Positions 1 to 6,532 of a stretch of DNA of 6,820 bases are shown here, in pieces; the stretch's first letter is position 1, and each line of letters begins with the position of its first letter. The translations under genes were made by a program, and so were the position numbers. Under the pieces are notes generated by a model. That model saw only the letters and a program-made list of their open reading frames with translations. It searched no databases and was not told the origin of the DNA. Source of the DNA: DASXAQ01 sp036406615 (GTDB taxonomy: Bacteria; Actinomycetota; UBA4738); NCBI GenBank assembly GCA_036406615.1, contig DASXAQ010000053.1, positions 1-6,820 of the forward strand, given 5' to 3'.

Positions 1-1
1 C

Positions 2-1372
2 TCACCTTCGAGCCTCGGCCAGGAAGTCGTCGAACACGCTCAGATACCGATCCACATCCGAGGCCTGATGGGCGACCGAGACGGTGGGGCCCAACCACCA
101 TCCGGACTCCCAGACGCCGCGATTCGCCATGTAGACGCGGATCAACGCTCGCAGCCCGGGGTCGTCGGCGGCCCGGGACCCGGCACCGTTCGTGGGCGGG
201 TCGGGCGTGAAGAAGTATGCGGCGTGGCCGCCGTACTGCGCGACGCTCCAGGGCAGATCGGCATCTGCGAACGCCGTCCTCAGCCCGGTGGCCAGACGCT
301 CGCCCAACGCAGCGGTGTGCGCGAACGCGTCCTCGGTAAGGACATCGAGGAGCGCGGCGCGGCCGGCCGCCATTGACAGCGCGTTGGCGAACAGGGTGCC
401 GCCCGTGGGCACCTCTTCCACGAAGGCGCCGGAGACGACCCGCGGCTGCTCGGGTGGCGCGATCATAGATGCGAGCTCGTCGAGCATTCCGTAGGCGGCG
501 AGTGGGACGCCTGCCGCTATGGACTTTCCGAGCGTGAGGAAGTCCGGTTCAAGCCCCCAGTCGCCGCCGAGGCCGCCGTAGGCGCAGACCAATGAATGGA
601 CCTCGTCGAGGGCCAGCAGCGTTCCCGTCTGCCGCGTCGCTCTCCGGAGCGCAGCGTGGTACTCGGGCCGGGGAAGGATGAAGCCGGCGTTCGTCATCGC
701 GGGCTCGGCAAGCACGAGAGCCACGTCACGCGGAGCGAGCGCGGCCTCGAGTCCCTCGACGTCGTTGAACTGGACAATGCGGGCGCCCTCAGCAACCCAG
801 GGCGGGAGGCCGGGGTGCTCGGGCACCACTTGCTGTCCCTCCTCGATCACCAGGGTCGCGTCCCCTTCGCCGTGGTACTTGCCGTCGAACACCAGGACGA
901 CGTCCCTGCCTGTTAGCGCCCGGGCAAGGCGGATCACCTCGGTGTTCGCCTGTGTTCCGGAGAGCGTGAACTGCCACTTCGGCAGCCTGTAGCGCCCGGC
1001 CAGGTGCTCGGCCACGGCGATCGCGTCCTCGTCCGGTAGGAGGAACTGGTTGCCGAGCGCCATCCGGCCTGCGACCGCATCGATAACGGGACGGGGCGCG
1101 TGGCCGCAGAAGGCGCTCATGTCGGCCACGTACATGTCGAGATAGGTGTGGCCGTCGACATCGGTGAAACTGGAGCCCTCGCCGCGCGCCACCCAGACGG
1201 GCGGGTGATCGTAGAGGTCATCCATCCACGCCATCGGCACGCCACGCGGCATCGAATGGCGGGCCCGCTCCTGAAGCTCCATGGCCCCTGGGCGCTCGGC
1301 AACGAAGCGGGCATTCTCCGACTTCTCCAGCCCTCGCAGTCGGGCCGGATCGATGCCGCTGTGGTCGGCCAT
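2..1372 (-). CDS. PLP-dependent class III aminotransferase, glutamate-1-semialdehyde aminomutase-like
   Basis: A complete 456-residue cytoplasmic fold-type I PLP enzyme, normal length for the family, from ATG 1372 to TGA at 2-4. Visible family landmarks are the SGTQAN loop (138-143, cofactor phosphate), YHG (166-168), the EPAMTN segment (223-228, where aminomutases have EPVAGN), DEVH with Asp256 expected to contact the pyridine nitrogen, TLGKS with Lys283 as the Schiff-base lysine, and GTLFAN (325-330) with Thr326 expected to touch the phosphate of the partner subunit. The N-terminal MPRGVPMAWM and FTDVDGHTYLDMY segments match the aminomutase-like branch often labelled 'aspartate aminotransferase family'. 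It is probably not the haem-pathway HemL, since it differs around the substrate loops. The substrate is unknown. No Shine-Dalgarno precedes the ATG, so it may be translated from a very short leader. It diverges from the GH26-like gene. Family assignment is firm; the reaction is not. Confidence 0.93.
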   Translation of the reverse strand: MADHSGIDPARLRGLEKSENARFVAERPGAMELQERARHSMPRGVPMAWMDDLYDHPPVWVARGEGSSFTDVDGHTYLDMYVADMSAFCGHAPRPVIDAVAGRMALGNQFLLPDEDAIAVAEHLAGRYRLPKWQFTLSGTQANTEVIRLARALTGRDVVLVFDGKYHGEGDATLVIEEGQQVVPEHPGLPPWVAEGARIVQFNDVEGLEAALAPRDVALVLAEPAMTNAGFILPRPEYHAALRRATRQTGTLLALDEVHSLVCAYGGLGGDWGLEPDFLTLGKSIAAGVPLAAYGMLDELASMIAPPEQPRVVSGAFVEEVPTGGTLFANALSMAAGRAALLDVLTEDAFAHTAALGERLATGLRTAFADADLPWSVAQYGGHAAYFFTPDPPTNGAGSRAADDPGLRALIRVYMANRGVWESGWWLGPTVSVAHQASDVDRYLSVFDDFLAEARR

Positions 1373-1384
1373 CGCTACCGCGCC

Positions 1385-1390
1385 AGCCTA
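1385..1390 (-). promoter_or_regulatory. Possible -10 box (TAGGCT) for the aminotransferase
   Basis: Read on the minus strand, TAGGCT fits the actinobacterial TANNNT pattern and ends 12 nt before the ATG at 1372. This would give a leader of only about five bases, consistent with the missing Shine-Dalgarno. No convincing -35 lies at the usual distance, so the call rests on the hexamer and its position alone. Confidence 0.3.
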
Positions 1391-1410
1391 CCCGACTCGC
1401 AGCGCCCCAG

Positions 1411-2439
1411 ATGGGACCCAAACCCGACCGCCTACCATGGCCGACGGTGCTTGCTCCCGAAATCTCAAGGTCCCGGAAAACGGCATTGCGAGGGGCGTTC
1501 CTCGCGGCCATCTTGCTGTTGCTGGTGCTTCCGGGGCGGGCAGGTGCTGCGGGCATCGCGCTCGGGGCCTACATTCGAGGCGCTTCGGCGAGCCCCGGCA
1601 AGATCGACGCGTATGCGCGCATGGTGGGCCGGCGGCCGGCCGTCATCCAGATGTTCAAGACCTGGCCCACCGATCCGTTCGACCATTGGCAGCTAAATGC
1701 AATCGCAGTTCGCGGCGCCGTGCCGATCGTGTCCTGGCAGCCGGCCGCCAGCGGCGTTCGCGACGGGCGCGACACATATCCGCTCCCACAGATCGCCGCC
1801 GGTCGCTTCGACGACTACCTGCGAGCGTCGGCGTCGGCGGCCGTCGAATGGGGCGGGCCGATTCTGCTCCGCTTCGCGCCGGAGATGAACGGTGACTTCT
1901 ACCCGTGGGGACTCGGCGCCAACGGAAACACGCCGAGTGACTTCATCAGCGCCTGGCGCCACGTCGTGACCATTTTCCGGGAAGAGGGAGCAGACAACGT
2001 CGAGTGGGTGTGGGCTCCCAACAACGGGCCGCTGGGCCGCTTCCGGGCACTCTACCCAGGTGATCGTTGGGTCGACTGGCTCGGGCTGAGCGCCTTCAAC
2101 CACGGAGGCTCCTGGGGTTGGGAATCGTTCACCGTGACGGTCCGCGAGGCCTACCGTGAGCTCGTCCAGCTCTCCTCCAAGCCGATCATTCTCGCCGAGG
2201 CCGGCTCCGGGGAGGTGGGTGGGAGCAAGCCGCGCTGGATCATCCGCGCCTTCCGCCACCAGCTCCCTCGCTTCAGCCACATCCGTGCTCTGGTCTGGTT
2301 CGATGACGCCGATCGCGGCGCCGACTATCGCGTCAACAGCTCGAGGGCCTCGGTGCGGGCGTTTCGCCGAGCGATCAGGATCAGGCGGTATCGCACCACG
2401 GGCACGCAGTTACTCAACACGCCTTCGTTTCTTCGGTAG
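1411..2439 (+). CDS. Secreted glycoside hydrolase, GH26-like (beta-mannanase-type)
   Basis: A 342-residue exported glycosidase. A basic segment (SRSRK, 19-23) and hydrophobic core (29-40), followed by GRAGA near 42-46, form a Sec signal peptide. The rest is a single TIM-barrel-like catalytic domain. RFAPEMNGDFYPW (154-166) is the hallmark GH26 acid/base strand, with Glu158 the likely proton donor. ILAEAGS (260-266) carries Glu263, the likely nucleophile. VSWQP (107-111), WVWAPN (199-204) and YPGDRWVDWLGLSAFN (215-230) are further family-typical strands. There is no carbohydrate-binding module. The C-terminus is strongly basic (Arg-rich 312-328). By family it should cleave beta-1,4-mannan or a related beta-glycan outside the cell; the exact substrate cannot be read here. 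ATG 1411 is the longest start but leaves only 38 bp to the divergent gene and has no Shine-Dalgarno. GTG 1447 (330 residues) gives a more ordinary signal peptide and is a serious alternative. Confidence 0.88.
   Translation: MGPKPDRLPWPTVLAPEISRSRKTALRGAFLAAILLLLVLPGRAGAAGIALGAYIRGASASPGKIDAYARMVGRRPAVIQMFKTWPTDPFDHWQLNAIAVRGAVPIVSWQPAASGVRDGRDTYPLPQIAAGRFDDYLRASASAAVEWGGPILLRFAPEMNGDFYPWGLGANGNTPSDFISAWRHVVTIFREEGADNVEWVWAPNNGPLGRFRALYPGDRWVDWLGLSAFNHGGSWGWESFTVTVREAYRELVQLSSKPIILAEAGSGEVGGSKPRWIIRAFRHQLPRFSHIRALVWFDDADRGADYRVNSSRASVRAFRRAIRIRRYRTTGTQLLNTPSFLR
1433..1438 (+). promoter_or_regulatory. Possible -10 box (TACCAT) for the GH26-like gene, implying a leaderless GTG start
   Basis: TACCAT matches TANNNT and ends 8 nt before the in-frame GTG at 1447. 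That is the spacing seen for leaderless transcripts in actinobacteria, where transcription begins at the start codon. If used, the ATG at 1411 would not be transcribed and the protein would begin at the codon read as Val13. No recognisable -35 accompanies it. Confidence 0.25.
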
Positions 2440-2512
2440 CCGGCAAAACGCTTTGCAGCATCGGTCCTCGATGGGCACACGCCCGGCGCGCGTGGCCGTG
2501 GAAATCAACCAT

Positions 2513-5500
2513 CTAGGGCCCCGACGCAGGTGGCACCTCGATCAGTGCCAAATTCCACTGATCGCCGGTCGGGGAGGTGTCGTTGACAACGACGTTCGTG
2601 CCCGCGGCGGCCGTCGGTTCCGTGCGACGTTGGACCCAGAACGTGTCCCCGCTCGGGCTGAGGTACTGGTCCACCGACGTCTGGCCCGGCCCGACCACGC
2701 GGGCGACGGCGCTGTCCCAGTCGTCTCCGACGCCCCAGACCCAGCCCCCGGCACGCGTGGTGACGAGTGAGGCCGTGGGTGGGCCCGACGCGGCCGACCC
2801 CGAGGAGACGGCTCCGTTCGCGCTCGTGTCCGCGCCGATGAACGCCGCAACGGTGATCGAGCCCTGGTAGCTGCCTTTTGCCCGGGTGGCTGTGACCACC
2901 GTGTTGGACAGTGCCAGCGGCGCCACCGCCTGCCATACCTCGGCCGTGCCGGCCTGGGTGTTCGCCCGTTTCCGCAGCGTCCAGCCCAGGCCTCCACCGC
3001 TGACCGCCGTGATCGATTGCGCCCCGGACTGCGGCCCGTCGGAGCCGATGAAGGCGAGGAGCAGCTCGCCGGGCTGTGAGGTGGTGAGGGACGGAGCCGA
3101 GATGGTCGCTCCCCCCGATCCCTGGTGAGTGGTGACGAGTTTGTCGATTGCCAATTTCGACGGGGGCGGCGTCGGCACACTGATCTGCCATTCGAAGAGG
3201 GCAGGCGATTGGTCGCTGTTCCCCGCCCGGTCGAGGGCTTTGACTTCGAAGCGATGCGCGCCGTTCGCCAGCGAGCTGTATGCCTTGGGAGAGGCACAGG
3301 CGGTCCAGGCGGCGGCTTCGGTGGAGTCGAGGCGGCACTGGAAGCCAGCGACCCCGGATCCGCCGGGGTCTTCACCGGAGAATTCGAACGAAGCGGTGGC
3401 GCCTTCGCTGAGCGCCGGTGGATGTCCGCCAATCGAAGTCTGCGGTGCTTTCGAGTCCTCGACATAGGTGAGGGGCGAGGAGCACGTGGAGGTGCCGTTG
3501 ACGGTCGTGGCCGTGGCCCGGAAAGCACTGGTCGAGTCGTCGGGCACGGAGACTTCGATTCCCGCTTCGAGCGCGGAGGCGGCGGCGGTGGCGAGCGGCG
3601 TGCCGGAGCAGTCGGCGCTCGTATAGATGCGCACGGTCGAGCCGGGTTCGGCGTTGCCGAGGACCTTCGGTGAGTTCTGATTCGCGGGGGAAGCCGGAAC
3701 CGTGGAATTGAGGCTCGGCGTGCCCGGCTGCGAGGGGTTGCCGACCACAGCCGGGACGATCTCGACCGCCGCATAGTTCCAGCGGTCGTTGGTCGGCGCG
3801 TTGTCGTGGATCGTGACCAGTCCCGGAGCCGTGTTCGGGGCGGCCGTCGACTGAACCCAGAAGGTGTCGCCGGCCGACGACGCGAGCCACTGGTCCTGGA
3901 GAACCTGGCCCGCGACCGGGGTCCGCGCCACCGCCCGATCCCAGTCGTTGCCGACGGCGAAGACCCATGAGCCCATTCCGGTCCCGGGCAGATAGATGTC
4001 CGGCGCCCCGGAGGGTGCGCCCGAGGCGCCGGCGATGCCGACCGCGGCGGCGTTCCTATACGCGATCACCGTGAGGCTGCCGGCGTAGCCCCCTTTCGTC
4101 GGGGTCGCCGTGACGGTGGCGTTCGACAGCTGGCCGCTTGCCTTCGCGGACCAGATCTCGGCGTCGCCGGCCTGCGTGTTGGAGCGCTTCACGGGGGTCC
4201 AGGTGAGACCCGCACCGCTCACCGTGGCCGTCTGGGTTCCCGTGGTTTTGGGACCGTCGAGCCCGACATAGGCGACGAGCACGTCACCCTGCGCGTGGGT
4301 GTTGATCGCTGGAGTCGTGAGCGTCCCCGTTGCGTGCCGGAACTGCATCGTGTCGATTTCGATGTTGGCCGGAGGAGGAGCGCTGTTGTCGACGTTCACG
4401 TTCACGTCGGCCGAGACGGCTACGTTCCCGGAGGTGTCGATGGCTTCCGCCGTGATCGTGTGCTGACCGGCTGAGAACGTGCGGGTGTCCCATTGCGTCA
4501 TGAAAGGCGGCGACGTCACCGCTGCGCCGAGCGGGTTTTCGTCGATCTTGAACTGCACGCTGCTGACGGCGACGTTGTCGGCCGCGACCGCGCCGAGCGC
4601 GATGATGCCGCTGACCGTTTCACCGGGGTCAGGGTCGGTCACGCTGACCTGCGGCGGAGTCGTGTCCTGCGGTGGGGGCGGCGAGTTGGACGAGGGCAAT
4701 ACCTCAGCGGCGGCGAGATTCCACTGGTCATTGGTCGGCGCGGTGTCGTTGATCGAAACGAGGCTGCCGGATTTCGGCGTCGGGCCGGTCTGCGATTGGG
4801 CCCAGAAGGTGTCGCCGCTCTGCGTATCGACCCACTGGTGCCGCAGCACCTGCCCTGGTCCGACGGTTCGCGGGGTGGCGTGATCCCAATCGTTGCCGAC
4901 CCCGACGACCCACGATCCGTCGCGGGTCGTGGTCAGGCTCGTCGAGGGGGCGCCCGAGGCCGCGGAGGCAGCTGCGGATGCCCCGACCCCGCCGGCTCCC
5001 GCGAATGCGAGCACCGTGAGCGATTGGTCATAGCCGCCCGAGCTCGGCGTCGATGTGACGGCGCTCGACCCCGGGCTCGCGGGCCCTTCGGCCTTCCAGA
5101 TCTCGGAGGTGCCGAGACGGGCATTGGCGCGTCGGACCAGCGACCAGCTGAGCCCACCGCCGGACACGGTGGCGGTCTGCCCGCCGCCGCTTGGGCCGTC
5201 GGATGAGAGCAGGCAGAGAAAGAGGTCGTGGGAGTAGTTGACCTGAATCGGCTGCGTGAGCGTCCCACGGCCGTCGGCACTTGCCGAGGCATCGATTTCG
5301 AACCCGCCTGGTTCGGGTGGCGGCCCTGCATTGGTGACGTTGAGGGGCACGACCGCCGAGGTGTTGATCCGGCCCTGGGCGTCGGTCGCCCGCGCCGCGA
5401 GCCAGTGTTCGCCATCCGGCACCGTGGAGCTGTCCCAGGTCAGGTGGTACGGCGAGGTCGTGTCCGTCGACATCCCGATCGGAACGCCGTCGACGATGAA

Positions 5501-6367
5501 TTCGACCTGGCTCAGGCCGGAGACCGGGCTGGTGGCTGTGAGGGGGACAGGGCCGCCGACGAAGCTGCCCCCGGGCGGACTCGTCATCGTCACCGGAGGG
5601 GGTGTCGTGTCCGGATGCAGCACCGTCCCAGTCGTCACTTTGCCTTTGGAGATCGTGACGAGGACATCGGTCTCGTTGTTCGACTCGTCCGCCTCGACGA
5701 GATCGTTGTGGGGATCTGTCATCGCCCGGAACCAGTAGGTCCCGTCCGGAACTCCGCTGAACGGGATCGACTGGCCCGGATCGCGGTAGTCGTATTCGTC
5801 GGCACCGCCCACGGAGATGCCCCGCAGGTTCGTCGGGTCCGCGCAGGTCCCTCTCTGACCGATGAAGGTCCCGCTGTGTTCCACGCTCGTGTTGTAGATG
5901 TAGGAGTCGTCGATGCAGAAGCCATTCTTCGGCGAGATGCTCACCGGGGCGCCGATTCCCCCTTCCCCATTGACCTGGTAGAGGCCGAAGGCGGCGAGCG
6001 GGAAATGGAAGTGGCCGTGGGCGGCGTGGAATTCGAAGGCGTCGGGCACTCGCACTTCGCTGACCAGCGACCAGACGCCGGCGGCGTTGTGGGTGAATAG
6101 GCGCTGCATGCCCTGGTACGTCCCGCTGACCGGGTTGTACTGGGGCTGGATCTCGAGCGGCCCGGGCCCGTTGTTGTAGACGAGGTGCGTGTACCGGAAC
6201 TCCGGTCCTTCTCCGCCCTGAACGACGGAAAAGGAGTTCAGGGGGATGATCGTCTGGAGGTCGGGATAATGCGTCGTGCCGGCCGGGGCGGCCGAGGCGC
6301 TACCGGCGCATAGGCAGCCGGCTCCGACGGCAGCCGCTGTCAGCAGCGCTGCTGTCAGGCGCCGCAA
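2513..6367 (-). CDS. Secreted lysyl-oxidase-domain protein with Ig-like modules and three ~205-residue repeat domains
   Basis: Read from TTG 6367 this is a 1284-residue exported protein. Residues 1-26 are a Sec signal peptide (start MRRLTAALL, cleavage after ASA). A lysyl-oxidase domain spans about 33-242. Its FEFHAAHGHFHF has His114, 117, 119 and 121 in the spacing of the copper site of animal LOX. Lys147 before FCIDD and Tyr192 in ADEYDY align with the LTQ-forming Lys and Tyr. Cys151 and Cys175 are probably paired, and DLVEADESNN (222-231) matches the LOX C-terminal strand. Next come an Ig-like module (255-345), repeat 1 (356-559), a second Ig-like module (570-660), repeat 2 (669-873), two further Ig-like modules (886-975 and 975-1062) and repeat 3 (1072-1281). 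The likely role is copper amine oxidase activity on extracellular lysines or amines; the substrate is unknown. An open frame extends to ATG 6526, but those 53 codons look non-coding and contain the promoter. The gene is convergent with the GH26-like gene. Confidence 0.9.
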   Translation of the reverse strand: MRRLTAALLTAAAVGAGCLCAGSASAAPAGTTHYPDLQTIIPLNSFSVVQGGEGPEFRYTHLVYNNGPGPLEIQPQYNPVSGTYQGMQRLFTHNAAGVWSLVSEVRVPDAFEFHAAHGHFHFPLAAFGLYQVNGEGGIGAPVSISPKNGFCIDDSYIYNTSVEHSGTFIGQRGTCADPTNLRGISVGGADEYDYRDPGQSIPFSGVPDGTYWFRAMTDPHNDLVEADESNNETDVLVTISKGKVTTGTVLHPDTTPPPVTMTSPPGGSFVGGPVPLTATSPVSGLSQVEFIVDGVPIGMSTDTTSPYHLTWDSSTVPDGEHWLAARATDAQGRINTSAVVPLNVTNAGPPPEPGGFEIDASASADGRGTLTQPIQVNYSHDLFLCLLSSDGPSGGGQTATVSGGGLSWSLVRRANARLGTSEIWKAEGPASPGSSAVTSTPSSGGYDQSLTVLAFAGAGGVGASAAASAASGAPSTSLTTTRDGSWVVGVGNDWDHATPRTVGPGQVLRHQWVDTQSGDTFWAQSQTGPTPKSGSLVSINDTAPTNDQWNLAAAEVLPSSNSPPPPQDTTPPQVSVTDPDPGETVSGIIALGAVAADNVAVSSVQFKIDENPLGAAVTSPPFMTQWDTRTFSAGQHTITAEAIDTSGNVAVSADVNVNVDNSAPPPANIEIDTMQFRHATGTLTTPAINTHAQGDVLVAYVGLDGPKTTGTQTATVSGAGLTWTPVKRSNTQAGDAEIWSAKASGQLSNATVTATPTKGGYAGSLTVIAYRNAAAVGIAGASGAPSGAPDIYLPGTGMGSWVFAVGNDWDRAVARTPVAGQVLQDQWLASSAGDTFWVQSTAAPNTAPGLVTIHDNAPTNDRWNYAAVEIVPAVVGNPSQPGTPSLNSTVPASPANQNSPKVLGNAEPGSTVRIYTSADCSGTPLATAAASALEAGIEVSVPDDSTSAFRATATTVNGTSTCSSPLTYVEDSKAPQTSIGGHPPALSEGATASFEFSGEDPGGSGVAGFQCRLDSTEAAAWTACASPKAYSSLANGAHRFEVKALDRAGNSDQSPALFEWQISVPTPPPSKLAIDKLVTTHQGSGGATISAPSLTTSQPGELLLAFIGSDGPQSGAQSITAVSGGGLGWTLRKRANTQAGTAEVWQAVAPLALSNTVVTATRAKGSYQGSITVAAFIGADTSANGAVSSGSAASGPPTASLVTTRAGGWVWGVGDDWDSAVARVVGPGQTSVDQYLSPSGDTFWVQRRTEPTAAAGTNVVVNDTSPTGDQWNLALIEVPPASGP
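2525..3154 (-). repeat. Copy 3 (C-terminal) of the ~205-residue repeat domain in the lysyl-oxidase protein
   Basis: Residues 1072-1281 of the TTG-start protein, ending three residues before the stop. Landmarks: LAID entry, DGP (1110-1112), AVSGGGLGW, RANTQAGTAEVW (1134-1145), GSYQGSITV, GGWVWGVGDDWD (DWD 1216-1218), GDTFW (1240-1244) and NDTSPTGDQWNLALIEV. No sorting signal, transmembrane helix or anchor follows, so the protein is probably released or held non-covalently. Confidence 0.8.
3749..4363 (-). repeat. Copy 2 of the ~205-residue repeat domain in the lysyl-oxidase protein
   Basis: Residues 669-873 of the TTG-start protein. Landmarks match copy 1: IEID entry, DGP (704-706), ATVSGAGLTW, RSNTQAGDAEIW (728-739), GGYAGSLTV, SWVFAVGNDWD (DWD 808-810), GDTFW (833-837) and NAPTNDRWNYAAVEIVP. 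The copies have clearly diverged at the nucleotide level, so this is an old duplication rather than a recent tandem expansion. Confidence 0.8.
4691..5302 (-). repeat. Copy 1 of the ~205-residue repeat domain in the lysyl-oxidase protein
   Basis: Residues 356-559 of the TTG-start protein. Shared landmarks in order: an FEID entry strand, DGP (390-392), the ATVSGGGLSW turn, RANARLGTSEIW (413-424), GGYDQSLTV, SWVVGVGNDWD (DWD 493-495), GDTFW (518-522), and NDTAPTNDQWNLAAAEV at the end. The pattern of alternating hydrophobic strands suggests a beta-sandwich. It lies between the first and second Ig-like modules. I do not recognise a named family with confidence. Confidence 0.8.
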
Positions 6368-6368
6368 C

Positions 6369-6395
6369 GACCCGCTCCGAAGCTCGGAGGGGGTC
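6369..6395 (-). promoter_or_regulatory. Hairpin over the ribosome binding site of the lysyl-oxidase gene, with GGAG and TTG start
   Basis: On the minus-strand transcript, GGAG (6378 down to 6375) sits 7 nt before TTG 6367, a normal Shine-Dalgarno spacing that selects this start. The same bases form the 3' arm of an inverted repeat. The 5' arm is GACCC, C, CUCCGA; the loop is GCU; the 3' arm is UCGGAG, C, GGGUC. This gives 11 base pairs with one C-C mismatch. The GGAG is fully paired and the start codon follows immediately. No U-run follows, so it is not a standard terminator. The inverted repeat is direct observation; a role in limiting translation is inference. Confidence 0.6.
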
Positions 6396-6450
6396 CTGTG
6401 TGCCGCTGCATCGCCTCGGCCACAGTCGCGTTCTTGGCAACCACCGCCAG

Positions 6451-6480
6451 ACCGTAGACCCGGAGACCGAGGACGGTCAA
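6451..6480 (-). promoter_or_regulatory. Sigma70-type promoter candidate for the lysyl-oxidase gene (TTGACC-N18-TACGGT)
   Basis: Read on the minus strand, TTGACC (6480-6475) is followed after 18 nt by TACGGT (6456-6451). This is close to the housekeeping -35 and fits the TANNNT -10. Transcription would begin near 6444 and give a leader of roughly 75 nt before TTG 6367, including the hairpin. Its position downstream of ATG 6526 argues that the upstream 53 codons are not translated. The rest of the 165-bp divergent gap, around 6490-6519, is the most AT-rich stretch here and may hold the opposing promoter, but I cannot pick a box. Confidence 0.5.
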
Positions 6481-6532
6481 CAGAGCGCAGTACTAAAAAC
6501 GGCCATAGTCGGTTATCGGCGAACATTGGTCG

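Noticed and set aside
1100..1696. Plus-strand open frame of 198 codons spanning the aminotransferase start and the GH26 start
   Set aside because: It crosses two well-supported genes and their promoter gap in the wrong frame, and its composition is Arg/Pro-rich noise.
1693..2280. Open frame of 195 codons on the minus strand opposite the GH26-like gene
   Set aside because: No signal, motif or start context; the opposite strand encodes clear GH26 catalytic strands.
2525..5302. The triplicated region as a mobile or recently amplified DNA repeat
   Set aside because: The copies are recognisable mainly at protein level, have diverged in DNA, and are separated by different Ig-like modules; no terminal repeats or transposase are seen.
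5228..6100. Open frame of 290 codons on the plus strand opposite the lysyl-oxidase domain
   Set aside because: It is the antisense shadow of a GC-rich gene. The product is Arg/Gly/Val-rich without recognisable motifs, while the minus strand has an aligned enzyme domain.
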